A stretch of 64,000 nucleotides of DNA from Cristatella mucedo (lineage: Eukaryota; Bryozoa; Phylactolaemata; Cristatellidae): assembly GCA_009760855.2 (NCBI GenBank), contig WPIO01000148.1, forward strand, positions 826,182 through 890,181, in the 5' to 3' direction. Position numbers and translations under genes: made by a program. Shown here piece after piece: positions 1-11,800 of this stretch. The notes beneath the pieces are model-generated. The model was not told the DNA's origin. It searched no databases and saw only the letters and a program-made list of their open reading frames with translations. Position 1 is the stretch's first letter; every line of letters begins with the position of its first letter.

Positions 1-479
1 CGGTGTCAATCGGTTGAGAGTTTCGGGCTCTCGTTTGACAGGAACTGATGCCATCGTCTCTGCAGGGTCTGAGGCACAGCTAGAGGCCCAGCTGAGCAAC
101 CAGAACCAGATGAACAAGTGGTGAGAGGAACCGTATATTCACAACATAGCAATCACTCGTACAACAACTACTGCAAACACGACAGACAATCAAAATGCAA
201 AGGGATTATAAATGAATTATATTATATTATTATGAAGTACAGGAGCCGTTAGTCAAGTTGGGCAAGCATCATTTGCTTGTTAACACGTACAACATGAAGT
301 TCTTTAAGGTCGATTGAAAGTGAAGGACTTCTAGGGAGGAGGCCTATTGACAATGCTTCGGTATTAAACATCGACGGGGTAATAGTGTACACACTCGCAT
401 AAACCTGGAATCGCAGTTGCACAGCCGGGATCCAGGGCTAATGCAAGCACGACGATGCTCCGATCGCTAGCTAAGACTT

Positions 480-1480
480 ACATTGACATCAAGTGGCCGT
501 ACACCAGCGTCAGCATCACGAACGTGCGGCGGCCCGGGCGGGCCATCAGCAAACACGCTGGCCATGGCCACCGCTCACCCAGGGATGCCGGCTGGGGGCG
601 ACGACCAGCGGCCAACCTGTGAACACCACCTTCTTGAGCTGCAGAGCAAAGTTAGGCAGCGGTTCACAGTAGTCAGGGAAACGAGGCGATCTTGGAGCTG
701 GGAAGATCCGCCGCTGCGCAAATACATATGACAAGTGAAGTGGCCCTGCGACCCCGCAATAAGCAGCGGCGGCAAAGAGACAACCGGGTATTCAAGCTCA
801 AGCCACGGCACTCCTGTCTGTATGAGAAGCAAAGCCGGATAGATAAATAGCATACGGCGACTACCCACAGGTCCAGGCACCACGTCGCGATTATACGAGA
901 AGAATTAGCGACGACCGCACGACCCGAGCCACACGTTCCAAGTTGGCGCTCGTAAGTTTCGCATCAGCGGCGTTCTTGAACGACAAGGCCGAGAAAATGC
1001 TACTGAGGCTCGGTCGGCTTGCCGGGTGCGCGGCTTCCACCACGGCAGTATCACGTATTGCTCAACGCAGCATCGCTCGCTGTGACTTAAATAGGAGGGC
1101 AGAGAAAAAGGCCTACGAGCCGCTAACTGAGCTCAATGTTTATTGGTCACGGCCCGTAAGCGAACGTGGAAGCGTTACCGCCGCGGCGGCGCTGCCGCAA
1201 TAATGGCTAGAGGGGGCATTTACTGGACATTCAATTACGAAAGGCCTGCGAGGTCGCACTAGCCGCAAGCCCTCGCTACGACAGACAGTCTTCTGCGACG
1301 CCCACGCTTTGTCCACAGCTCCTATGTTACGGCCGCGTCTATCGCTCTGCGGATATTTACATACGCGAGGCTGCGGCCACATCCGACGCGGCGCTTCCGA
1401 AAATGGCGGGCTTTGTGAACCGGGCGGCTCGAGCGGCTACCTGGGGGGCCGGCGCCGCACCCCAGCTGTACCGAACACCC
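480..1480. promoter_or_regulatory. CpG-rich segment, possible promoter or 5' exon
   Basis: This kilobase is visibly richer in CG dinucleotides than the flanks and carries no recognised repeat. Near its right end, at 1400-1409, the bases AAAATGGCGG resemble the YY1 site often found at the start codon of housekeeping genes. An ATG at 1403 opens a 31-codon frame ending at TAA near 1498, rich in Ala and Arg like a mitochondrial presequence. It could be a first exon or a CpG island; I recognise no protein. Confidence 0.25.
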
Positions 1481-1951
1481 TTATCGAGCAGTGATTAACC
1501 TTGAATTAGTGTGCTCTTGGTAGAGATAAAAAACGAAACTTTGCCCAGCGTAGCTTTCTGGTAAACATTTTCGCGAAGGTGTGTCGTTTCCGATAAGGCG
1601 CGGGGTGTGGTCACTCGCCTCGGCGTCCACAGCTACCATAGCGGCGGCCGCGGGGCCGCCTTCATTTAAAGATGGCTGGAGATACGCTGGCCGGCCCATA
1701 GCGTTTGTTCGTTCAGGCCATTTTCGCACTTCGTGAGCACACTCGAACGCCTGTGGCATCTTTGGCAAGAGTGCCTTAACGGTCATGCGGTGTGCTTCAT
1801 TGCGATGGATAATGAGCGAAAATGCTTGAGATCGTTGCGCCAAATTATTTGCACAGCATCGTCGCCTCTCACTGCAGATGGGCCACTAGACTTCGAGTTT
1901 AAAGAGCATCAAGAGACAGCTTTCTTAACCACTGGTCTGCCATAGAGTCTG

Positions 1952-2125
1952 GTGAGCCGCGATGGCGCACTTGGTAAGGCGGTTGCTTTTCACGACCTTG
2001 GTCCCGATGTCGTGGGTTCTAATCCTGCGGTTGGCGATCCTTTATCACCACTGCAAGTGGCGGTGGTAGCCTTAAAGGCTCTTCTGTCGCTATACAAAAG
2101 AGGCTGTTAAATCAGCTAGCATTTA
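1952..2125 (+). repeat. tRNA-derived SINE1 copy
   Basis: A member of the family whose intact copies start GTGAGCCGTGATGG and contain an A-box-like TGGCACACTAGG and a B-box GGTTCGAATCC. Here the B box has decayed (GGTTCTAATCC). The body continues through the usual CGCTATACAAAAG and ends near AATCAGCTAGCATTT. Confidence 0.75.
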
Positions 2126-2766
2126 ATTTAATTTTAATTTCTAATTTAATAGAGTCGGTCGCTCGGCCTCCTGCGTGCTAAAGTGTGAAACTTATTACCC
2201 CGAACCTCAGCATTGCTAGCGTACACGCGCGAACCGATTGCAATTTTCCGTTCGCGAGCGTTCAGTCTGGCAGTTTATGCTATCGACCAAGAGTAGCGAA
2301 GAAAATAGTTGATTTGGATACGCTGCGCTCCTAAAGAACCGCGCGGACTATCGAGATGCCGCGTCATTCGAAACGGAAACGAGCGTAAATCCCGGCGAGA
2401 CACGTAATCGCGCTTTTAATCAAAGTAATGCGCGACAGAACCGCGACGCCTCGGCGCGTGCATACAAGCATTAGGACGCGCGATGCAAGCCTGTCACGTG
2501 CGATACAATCCTAGCCGCGCGCGATACAAGCCTCGGCATGTGCGGTACAAGCCAGGCTGCGGGCTCGGCTTCGGGAGCCGTAAACGCGGCTATTTACCAG
2601 TGTCAAAGCCGCTGGGCAGCTCGACCAGTTCGTCTGCCTCAAAAGACCGCAGCGGCCGTTAGCTATTTTACGGAACCACGCCAAAGGCATGGATGTCGGC
2701 GCCGCGGGACAGTTACGAAAACGCTTCGTTGATTGAAGAAAGCCATATCTCAACGTCTGTGTAAGA

Positions 2767-2820
<54 letters not shown>
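2767..2820. repeat. (GC)n(GA)n microsatellite
   Basis: About eight GC units run directly into about nineteen GA units. The long Ser-Leu frames read across it are artefacts of the repeat. Confidence 0.95.
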
Positions 2821-2822
<2 letters not shown>

Positions 2823-3031
2823 TGATAGCGTCCGTACAAGCCCATGGAAGCAGGAGGGCCGAGAGCGTTGGTCACATGACCGGCTATCCAGCTGGCAAGC
2901 GATTTCCAATTCGTTGGCTTAAAATTCAGCGGGCGAGCCGTGGTAAGGGGCTTAGCCACCATCTCATACGGAAAAGCTAGCCCTCTACTCTACGTTATTA
3001 TTCGGTTCGTTGCAACCCAATCTTTCCAACT

Positions 3032-3195
3032 GGCGTGATGGCACACTAGGTAAGGCGGTTGCTTTCACGACCTCGGTCCCGAGGTCGTGGATACGATTCT
3101 GGGCGATTCTTTATCGCCACTGCGAGCGGTGGTGATAGCCGTAAAGGCTCTTCTGTCGCTATGCAAAAAGAGGCTTTTTAATCAGCTAGGATTTA
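3032..3195 (+). repeat. tRNA-derived SINE1 copy
   Basis: A-box-like TGGCACACTAGG and the inverted repeat around GGTCCCGAGG are intact, but the B box is damaged (GGATACGATTC). The 3' body with AAAGGCTCTTCTGTCGC and AATCAGCTAG matches the other SINE1 copies. Confidence 0.75.
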
Positions 3196-4829
3196 CTTCC
3201 GAAAGCATTAGAAGAATTACTGAATTATTGCCATTGCTCGATTTGCATTCAGTGGGCAATGCTCAGCCGTGGCAGCCACGGACAGAAACTCTCTCCTGCC
3301 CACAAGCAGGCCACGAAGCCGAAGAGGCGGATTCCGGATGCATTAGTGCAAGCATTCGCTCAAAAGTGTGGATATCACTATCGACAGAAGTCCCGTATGC
3401 TATATGAATAAATAAATATATAAAATTTATTTATGTATTTATTTAAATCTTTTGTATAACACACTCGAAAACTTAATCTCTATCCAAGTGTTCTACTTGA
3501 GCCGCTAGGCTTGAGTCCACAGCTTTGGGCGTTAAATGCGAGCATCTCGCCGCTGGGTCATAATGGTGCGCCACGACATCCTTTGACTTATTGGCATTTT
3601 AAAAGAAGCAATACCCGCTTGCTCCTTAGAGCATTCGCTTCAAGTTACATTTCTATAAATTTCCCTTTGCTTGCTCAAGCATGGGCAGAGATTTTGCACG
3701 CTATCGCTAATCAATTGACACGCTTCCTGTTCAGCATATTCAAGGAAACTATACAAGAGTTTAGCTCTATTGGACCACTATAGAAGTTTTTATTCGCACT
3801 TATATTATTCGATTATTATTAGGTCTTTATTAGATTTGAAAGAGCTCAAAATAAGGCTATAACCTCCGGGAACATGCCTGTATTGTACTAGCAGTTGCGA
3901 GTACGCGCGTACAGTCTAGGGGCACTGTATTATTCTCTCCCCTGAAAGCCCGATTGCCCCCTCCAGGTCGGCTTCAAGGCTTCCTGAACGGGTCATTCAG
4001 AAAAGGGGACGGTGTGCTACATGCTCGTCACGTGTCGTCTCTTCAGCGCGTAGCTTCAAAGGTTCTCGAAATGGGGACCACCCTTAACTTTTTTGATGGG
4101 CTAAATGGCTGCTAATGTTAAAGGCCGATAGCTAATAATAGTAATAATGCTTCGTTTGAATAGCATCTTGACAGAAATTACTCTTGAGACAACGGCGTTG
4201 GTGTTGAGTTGTGCTCTAGGCCACTGAGCCGTGCGATAGTTGGTGTCCGCAGTGACCGCTGCTGAACACCCGTAACCCTCCTTCACTGTCAAATAAACCT
4301 GTATATATTATGCATATCGAATTTTTTGTATCGTGGTACGGTCGCTCTTCGTTATTACTGTTCTGCTATTGTCACTATCCCTGTGTGCATTGATGCTGCA
4401 CATGTGAGTCGTGAATGCTGTGAATCCAAGCTACGGAGCTCGATCTGCATTCGCCGCGAATCGGCCGATACTGGCACAGGGACGAGAGCGGCTTTTTCGG
4501 CCTTGTTCTGACCGGACGTGGAAGCAGCTACACCTCCATTTTTAATACTCATTAAAAGCGCTTTACAAGTCCCTGCTAGAGAATCCGTACCCAAGGGCTA
4601 ATGGCATGCACACTATCAAGCATGCAAAACGCACCGGTATCGTGTGCTAGCCTCATGCTAAAAAAGTAAACAGGAAGACACTCGTGGCCATCTGTTAATA
4701 AGACCTCAGGCTCTGGCTAATGGTAGACGCTGAGTCGTACATAAGGTACGCTCGAAAAGCACAGAGGAACAGAACAGAGAATACTTACTGGGGCTAAGGA
4801 TAAGCTGACCGGAACATATTTTGCAGAGA

Positions 4830-4990
4830 CTTAAAAGATGCAAGTTGATTTCAGTACGCTACCGTTGCCTGAAGCGAGTTCCAGACTTCCAGCGCATACG
4901 AGCTGAAGGCCCGATCGCCAAAAGATTTCAATTTAATGAGAGGGATGGCAAGATGGTGATTAGTTAGGGAAATCGTGATTTAACCTCCAG
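4830..4990 (-). repeat. Degenerate LINE A remnant
   Basis: Read on the minus strand this is an eroded copy of the LINE A C-terminal coding segment (the part encoding the ALKAWNSLP-like region, here around GAGTTCCAGACTTCCAGCGC on the plus strand). Frame and tail are lost. Confidence 0.45.
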
Positions 4991-5609
4991 CGGGGGTCAA
5001 GTAGTGGACGCGTTTGGTTAAAAGGTGGCGCTTTATAGTACGTACTTAATTTCGATCCATATTACTTGAGTGCATAAGGGAATGCATCTTTACTGCTCGA
5101 GGCTTTACGGTATCTTTTGTCCTCTTTCTCCTTTGCCTAATCCTATTTATTTATACACGCCAGTGTATAACTAGTTCTAGCGATGTCCTATAGACAATCT
5201 CCCGTAGAAACCGCTATTGAGCTACTTGAGCCTGCTGAGAGACAAGAGTGTCTTGCACAGTGCAAGTCGCTTGAGAGTAGGTGTCGTTGCGTAAGAATTG
5301 TGGATTGACTTGAAGCAAAAACTCTTGCCACCAACTCGGCCCACCTAGGAAAAGAGGCAGCTGCTACCGGCTTGTGCACTTTTCGCACCGGCTTGCAGCA
5401 TCACTTACATGGAACAAGCTCTCGCTTTTTGTAGCAAAGTCTGTCTGTCATTTCTGTCGCGAGCCCTGGATGATCTCCTCGGTCTGGTACAAACCGCGAG
5501 GACCGTATCGGTATCGGTTAGTGCGTGCCTACTGCACACAGCCGACGCTGAGTACACACTCGGCATATGATGGGTGGAAGCAGTGAGCACTCAAACCTGC
5601 TTTATGAAC

Positions 5610-5776
5610 AATAGAGACGTGCTGGTTTGGCCTGGTGGTCTAGGTGCTCGCCTCGAAGCAAAGGCCAAGTACATGCACAATGACCAAGGTCGTGTGCTTG
5701 AGCCATCGAGTGGCATCCGTGAAGCGCCGGAATGGAGATCAAGTTCTCTATTCAGGGCACTATACAAATGAGTTCT
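5610..5776 (+). repeat. tRNA-derived SINE2 copy, diverged
   Basis: The head TGGTCTAGGTGCTCGCC and a B-box-like region precede a 3' tail with GTGAAGCGCCGGAATGGAG, TTCTCT and CACTATACAAATGAG, the SINE2 version of the LINE A tail hairpin. It is older and longer than the copies near 6515 and 8390. Confidence 0.55.
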
Positions 5777-6514
5777 ATTTTTATTTTTCCCTGGAGTCAT
5801 TCATTTGTCCTGGGCGGTTGCTATGTGTAACGTCAGCTGGGGGTGACGCCGCTGGGCCAAGCCTGCCTTTTAAGTTGAGGCGAGAGAGGCGTGAGGTGTC
5901 CTTTGGCAATCTGTCAAGGACTCTCGGATGGCTAGAATGTCGGTCCCCGTCGCTCATTGTGAACGATGGATGAAGTGCCCGCGTTTCAGGACGTCGTGTC
6001 CGTCCAGTCACGGACAGATAGGATATACCAGCTGTTTGGGACTTAAGTGCCCTAGTAATGCACGAGCTTCCACGTGGTATATTTTCCATAGGGGCCCCCT
6101 GGGCTGCAGCCCTCAGCGAGCTGCAACACGCCGGAGAGTCCTGTTATACCGCCACTAGTACGTTCTAGGGATAGTATTTTTGTGCTAGTATCCCGGGACA
6201 CTGTCCGGTCGCCGTCGAGGATTGCTGGAGCCAAGGGGTCGACTTCCCAGGTTCGTTACGCTTGCATCATTATAATTCGGTGTCCCCCATATAGACCGAC
6301 CCAGGGTTTCTCAGTAGTATTGTTTAGTTCCCAATTTATTCTTGGCATTCGCGATATTTTTATAAATAGATTAAGCAAATGTTCGTTCGTCTGGCGCTAG
6401 CCGTGCGACGGCCACGTGGCTATGGGCCGGATTAACTGCAGAGAGGGAAATAGCTTATCCCCATAGTCACGGTTACAAATGTACAAAAAGCCATGCGGTG
6501 GCAATCGCCGAGCT

Positions 6515-6637
6515 GGTATGGTCCACTGGTTAAGGTGCTCGCCCCGACCAAGGTCTGGCTGAGGTCGTGGGCTCGAGCCCCGAGGCATATGTGAAGTGCC
6601 TGAACGGAGATTGTTCTCTTGGGGCGCTATACAAATG

Positions 6638-6640
<3 letters not shown>
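6515..6640 (+). repeat. tRNA-derived SINE2 copy
   Basis: The head is TGGTCCACTGGTTAAGGTGC, a class II tRNA-type A box. It is followed by a GACC/GGTC-rich arm and the B box GGGCTCGAGCC. The 3' end (GTGAAGTGCC, GATTGTTCTCTTGG, GGCGCTATACAAATGAATTA) has the LINE A hairpin architecture. It runs directly into a (TA)n tract, its probable 3' simple-repeat end. Confidence 0.8.
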
Positions 6641-6706
<66 letters not shown>

Positions 6707-6770
6707 CAAACGCATGCACACACACACACACACACAACACACACACATGCACACACACACACACAAACAA
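6640..6770. repeat. (TA)n then (CA)n compound microsatellite
   Basis: About 28 TA units (6640-6695) follow the SINE2 tail directly, then an interrupted CA tract to about 6770. The tyrosine/isoleucine and threonine/histidine frames across it are repeat artefacts. Confidence 0.95.
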
Positions 6771-6914
6771 ACATATATGTATATAATCAGCGACTACCAT
6801 CGTGGTGATCGGAGAAAGGTGACTAGTGCAATGAGGTGACTGATATACTAACAGCCAAATCGCAGAATGTAGCTTCAAAACTGCCACCGTGAACAAAATA
6901 CAGAACACCCTCGG

Positions 6915-7105
6915 TGAGAGTTGCATGTGCAATCAGGTGCTTTGAAAACGGCAGCTCGGATTGTCTGTCGTGAGCATTGCAGTTGCCACATAACACACTT
7001 CTTGCCAACCTGTACTGGGTCCCAATAAGCAGCAAATGTGAAGCGCCTAGAAAGAGATTGATTTCTCTGAGGGCGCTTTATCAAGTGCTTTACTATTATT
7101 ATAAT
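6915..7105 (+). repeat. Internally deleted LINE A copy
   Basis: Coding sequence equivalent to the [11 protein letters not shown] region jumps directly to the 3' tail (GTGAAGCGCCTAGAAAGAG, GGGCGCTTTATCAAG) and an ATT-type end. The stretch between the two is missing. Confidence 0.7.
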
Positions 7106-7129
7106 AAAGCAGCCTATAGTCTTCAAGCT

Positions 7130-7370
7130 TCTGTCATTCACTTTTAGGTCCCTTCATTCTCTGGCTCTATCCTATCAGAACTATCCCCCCCTGCCAGACC
7201 AGGCATAGTACGACCTGCTGATGACTCATTAAGTCGTTTAGCTATACCTCGTACGAACCTCAAATCCTTTGGAGAACGTGCCTTTTGTTCATATGCTCCC
7301 ACCTGACTTGACATTTGCAAAGTAGCTTAAACGCACCTGTTTATCGCAGCATTCATTGGGCCCCTGGAAT
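7130..7370 (+). repeat. LINE A 3' coding fragment
   Basis: Sequence equivalent to the LINE A C-terminal region (CACTTTTAGGTCCCTTCATT, then AACCTCAAATCCTTTGGAGA) is recognisable but frameshifted, with the ALKAWNSL-coding part deleted. Confidence 0.65.
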
Positions 7371-8389
7371 AGGCCCAAAACCCACTTTTCTCCACCATCT
7401 TTGCACTAAATTAAAATCTTGATAATTGAGCCTTCAGGTCGTATGCACCAAAAGTATGAAACTGGCCTTTGGGTATGGGCACCTCCTGCAATGACCTTGT
7501 GTCTTTTAAATCTAAGCTGAAGAAGCACTTGTTCCGGCTATCCTTTCTTTTGCTGCTGTGAATATGCCTATTTTGTTCCAGTGTGCTTTGATTGCACGCC
7601 TGTACATGATTCAGTGCAAGTTAGTAACCTGAGATCTTACAAACCCGTGGTCATGAGTGTCTTCATGTTTGTTTCATAACGCTTGCCTAGGCATGATAAC
7701 TGCTTTTGCATGCTTGATCCCATGCATGTCACTAATCCATGGGTACTGATTCTGTTGTAGTGAGTATTAAAGCACATGGATAGAGAAAAGCTCTCTTAAA
7801 GTTGTAAGGATCGTGATGTGAGTGGGTGAACCCGAGCCTACGGCACTGCAGCTACCTGTTATCGTGTGCCGGTACTAGGCTGGCCTCCCACTCTCGACAT
7901 TGGCTTTCGAATCAGAGAGAAGGGTTGCTGCTGCTAGGCGCGAGCCAAGTTGGCAGCCGATCGGAGCTCAGCGTTCCTGAGTCGCAGACGACAGAGCTCG
8001 TTCTAGAATATGGTCTTGAGTTGATGATTCAACGTTGTCGATTACTGTTTAGTATGAGTGTTCTTGAAAGTCGTTTGCTATTCAGCACGACTCACACCTA
8101 CGCAAAACAAGGTGCTATATAAACGACCTATTTTTATTACTATGCGATCTGAAATGTCTTGGTTTACCAAAAACAACGTGGCTGCTGCTTGGTTTTGGCG
8201 ATCGGTAAAGCAAGCTAGCTGCAATTCCAGCAGTAAATTCTAAGAATGTCTAACTGATGTGCACTGCTTTGGTGTGGCCAGCACAGATATCGTTCACCAT
8301 TGTTTCTCTACATCTTGCAGAGTTACAGGATGCTATAAACGATACTGTGTCATTGGTAATGTGAGGAGGCAAACAAGGTAATTCTATAA

Positions 8390-8512
8390 CTGGTTTGGTC
8401 CAGCGGTTAAGGTGCTCGCCCCGACCAAGGTCCAAGGCATATGTGAAGCACCTGAATAGAGATTAAGTTCTCTTGGGGCGCTATACAAATGAATTATATT
8501 TTTTTATACAAC
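8390..8512 (+). repeat. tRNA-derived SINE2 copy
   Basis: The head TGGTCCAGCGGTTAAGGTGC is intact but the B-box region is deleted. The 3' tail holds the 16-base core AGAGATTAAGTTCTCT, identical to LINE A, then GGGGCGCTATACAAATGAAT and a T-rich end. It lies just past the 3' end of COPZ. Confidence 0.8.
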
Positions 8513-8808
8513 AGATTGTATTTTTACATTTCTGCCATCTCTACATTCCACAAAAGAAGCGTGAAGTGCCTTCGGCAATTTTTACTGGTTCAAGTATGGG
8601 CTGCCGATGAATCTGCTGCGGGATACTGCCAGGTGATCTTGGTCATGTAAGATAGCCACGTAAATAATTCAAATGTGACTGTGCAAGTAAGCTCGAGGAC
8701 ATTGCTGGCTGTAGTATCCACATTGTGGCTCACGGTCACTCAGATAAGACGCCTGCTGTTCTCGAAGTGGCGTTCGGAAACTGCCAATTGATCATTCGCC
8801 AACTGCTA

Positions 8809-8856
8809 TCACTTCAACAGTGACCATTTGATCTGCTCCTTAGCACTATTTAATAC
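8809..8856 (-). CDS. COPZ: COPZ terminal exon 7
   Basis: Encodes [15 protein letters not shown] and a TGA stop, the strongly conserved C-terminus of zeta-COP. The acceptor is a T-rich run ending TTTAG. I see no AATAAA on the minus strand within a few hundred bases downstream. Confidence 0.94.
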   Translation of the reverse strand, partial: VLNSAKEQIKWSLLK

Positions 8857-11800
8857 CTAAACAAAAAAAGTATAATCACATATTACGAAAGCTTGTTGAG
8901 TATCACAGAATACAACTTAAGTTGAATGCAAGATATTACAAAGACTTACCTGGACAACAGTCTGATCACCTAAAGCAATGTCATCAGTTTTAATGGCTGC
9001 TCTTTGAACAACGATGGCAGGATCTGCTTCCAAGAGGATTCTAGAAGCAAACAGCCCCATGTCATACGATGCAATATGTAATATGCTAAAAAAACAACAT
9101 GACTGTACGCCTGCAAGCACTAGCGTTCCTACAAATCACTATGACGCGAATGTCACTATGGAAAAAACGTACCCGCCATCACAGATCTCGTCCAGTGCCA
9201 GGAAAAGTGAGTCGAGGTTGTCGAGCAGAACTTTCTTCTCAACGTTCTTCTTCAGCATCTGGCTGATGGACTCGTACAAGCAACTCAGGACACTCATCAG
9301 GAGTAGCTAGAATGATGCATACCTATGCTGCTTAGATACATTATCGTTTGGCTAAGGAGGAAGCAAGCACCTAACAAAATACACCTAATAAAACTGCCCT
9401 GATGCTGCAAGGACAACTGGATAGTGAGACCTGGATGCTTTCCCAATATAATCGCATAGGCAAGAATGCAAGATTGGGAAAGTGATCACATGTAAAAGCC
9501 CTGACTTCAGACACCAGATGATAGCCTCTCCGACTGGGTGAGGGAATGTAATGTAATGTATCTCTGCCTGTAACTCCACAAAGTCATAAAGACCACGTGG
9601 GTGTTACGCAGGAGAGTTTTGTATAGCGCACTCACAGCCTAAGCGGCTTTCGATACGCATTCGGTAGCCAACAGACTTCGTCTCACGCAGCGAAGAGAAA
9701 GTGGGAAGCATAGCAGAGTCAGGTGAGCAGTTGAGGTAGTGAGTATCATAAAAGTAGCAGCTCAGGACCGCTGGAAAAGATGTGCCATAGTCGGCAGCAG
9801 GAAAGTAATTCTCTTGGTGAAGAATTGTGGGAGCGAGTTCTACAGTCTAGGACCTGCAGAGCTAAAGCTTCTGTCGCCAACGGTCTTTAAGCAGAGGAAT
9901 GGAACAGCTAATTTATTGTCCACACAGGGCCTGAGGGCACGAGGAGGCTGAAACTGATGCAGCAGTTCAGCTAGGTACGAAGGAGCCAAGCCGTGGCGGG
10001 CCTTGTGGGCCAGCAGAATCCTAACGACAGGATGAAACAAACTGGAAATCAGAGCTTTTACAAAGACGCCTAGTGCAGACAAACAATTCTGCACAAGGAC
10101 AGTACAGTGCAAATGATCTTGCATGCTCATCAATACAATTTGTTTATTATAAAACTCAACATATATCAGTAGAAAGGTAAACAAATTCAATTTGCCGCTC
10201 TATGCTCAACAACGACAATCATCACAGACCAACCATCTCCTACAAGCTAACAAATCCTAATGACAAGAATAGTAGTCCATGCAAACGCACGGGCTTTCTA
10301 ACTCACTGCAGATGCCAGATGCTTGGTGCTCAAGCACGAAGCAACAGTAGTGTGTTTGGATCTGAACAAACTTGTGCAATGCAAGAGCAATAGAAGATGG
10401 AGCCCAAGGGTAGCAGCACGTCATCTCACATCTCCAAACACCAATCAGGCAAAGTGACAAACAGGAACTATCCTACTACATCCCCTCTTGAGCCAAGTCA
10501 TGAGAATATCAAACTTCTGCTACCAACTTGCCAAAGCCCATATAGTGAAATCGAGACAACTTGGATAACAATGCTGCTCAAGCTCACATAGTGCTTACGA
10601 AGCTTAATCTAATAGTTAAGCCAGCATAAACTTGCTTCCCCTGAAAGATCGAGTTAGAAGTAGTCAACGAGAAGGCACATTTAGCAGTAGCAGAAGACAG
10701 CAAGGAAACTCCAAACACAAGCTAAAATATGACTCGAGCTTCTTGTCTTAGGAGTAATTGCGTAGTCGTTGAGGATGGCTCGAGCACCGGTATTTGGAAT
10801 CTCATGTCTTACCACTACAGCCCTCAAAATAGTCAGTTTTGCAGGTAGTCAGGGCATCCTAAGTTCACATAAAAATTAGCAATGGTTAATCCCAAGGAAA
10901 AGAACGCAGCAGTGAATCCTTTATTGCTACTGCAAAGGGGGGGGATTGCTAGCTGCTAAGGCTCTTCTGCTGACAAAAAAAGCGAGCTGTTGAATCAGCC
11001 TTTAATTTTCATGCTAGCAGGTGATTCTGAAAGCTCACTGACAGCCATATTGTGCATCTTGTCCAAAGCTGGCTAAATGTAAGTCAAAAAAGCTACAACA
11101 CGTGCTCGACTGCTGTAGCACAGAAATTTGGGCAAAAAGCACTGCTGCTGAATCAACATAATCAATAAAGTAAATGTGGCAGATACCTCATTCTCATTTG
11201 AGCTGCCAACGACGTAGAAGAACAAGTCAACGCTACTCCTGTAGACGCATGTCAGTCCCTCAAACATGACAATCTCAGCTGCAATAGAGCGAGTGCCACA
11301 ACATTGCAGAATTGTTATGCAACAATGTCACCCTGCCATGCTGCCAATTTGGACCATTCCTGCAAATCTATCCTTAGCTGCTAATTCTGAGCATTTCAGT
11401 TCCACTGCTGTCAACCTAATTCCATAATGTCCCCGATTTTCTCTCTCAGATCCATGAGATACAGTCTGCTGGCGACCCATTGAGCACCGTGAGCTGGTTA
11501 GGCACCATGAGCAGCGGATTAATGGGCGGAGAACATACACTCTTACTGACATTGGCGTCTGCTATGCAGTGACAGAGTTAGGGGGTAAGTGGGGGGCAGC
11601 CCCTCCAGAACAGGGGGAAGAGGGGGGCAGCGACCTGGGCCAACCCCCTGTCGGCATATCGTCGTAGAAGCTGGGACAGGGTGTTCTGGTTGGGACATGG
11701 TTTATTGTAGGTCCACTTTATTTTAAAAACCTTGCTAGCTTGCATTCACGAAGTTAAGCAGAAATGTCAAGAAAATACTAAGAAGATCGGTCCAATAACA

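Larger units (their letters stand above)
1..8808. other. Gene-poor flank downstream of COPZ
   Basis: I find no exon that matches a protein family on either strand. Open frames here are short, mostly lack ATG, and do not join through phase-compatible splice sites. What the stretch holds: a CpG-rich segment at about 480-1480, SINE1 copies near 1952 and 3032, SINE2 copies near 5610, 6515 and 8390, LINE remnants near 4850 and 6915-7370, and GA, TA and CA microsatellites. An exon of a divergent or lineage-specific gene could be hidden here. Confidence 0.6.
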
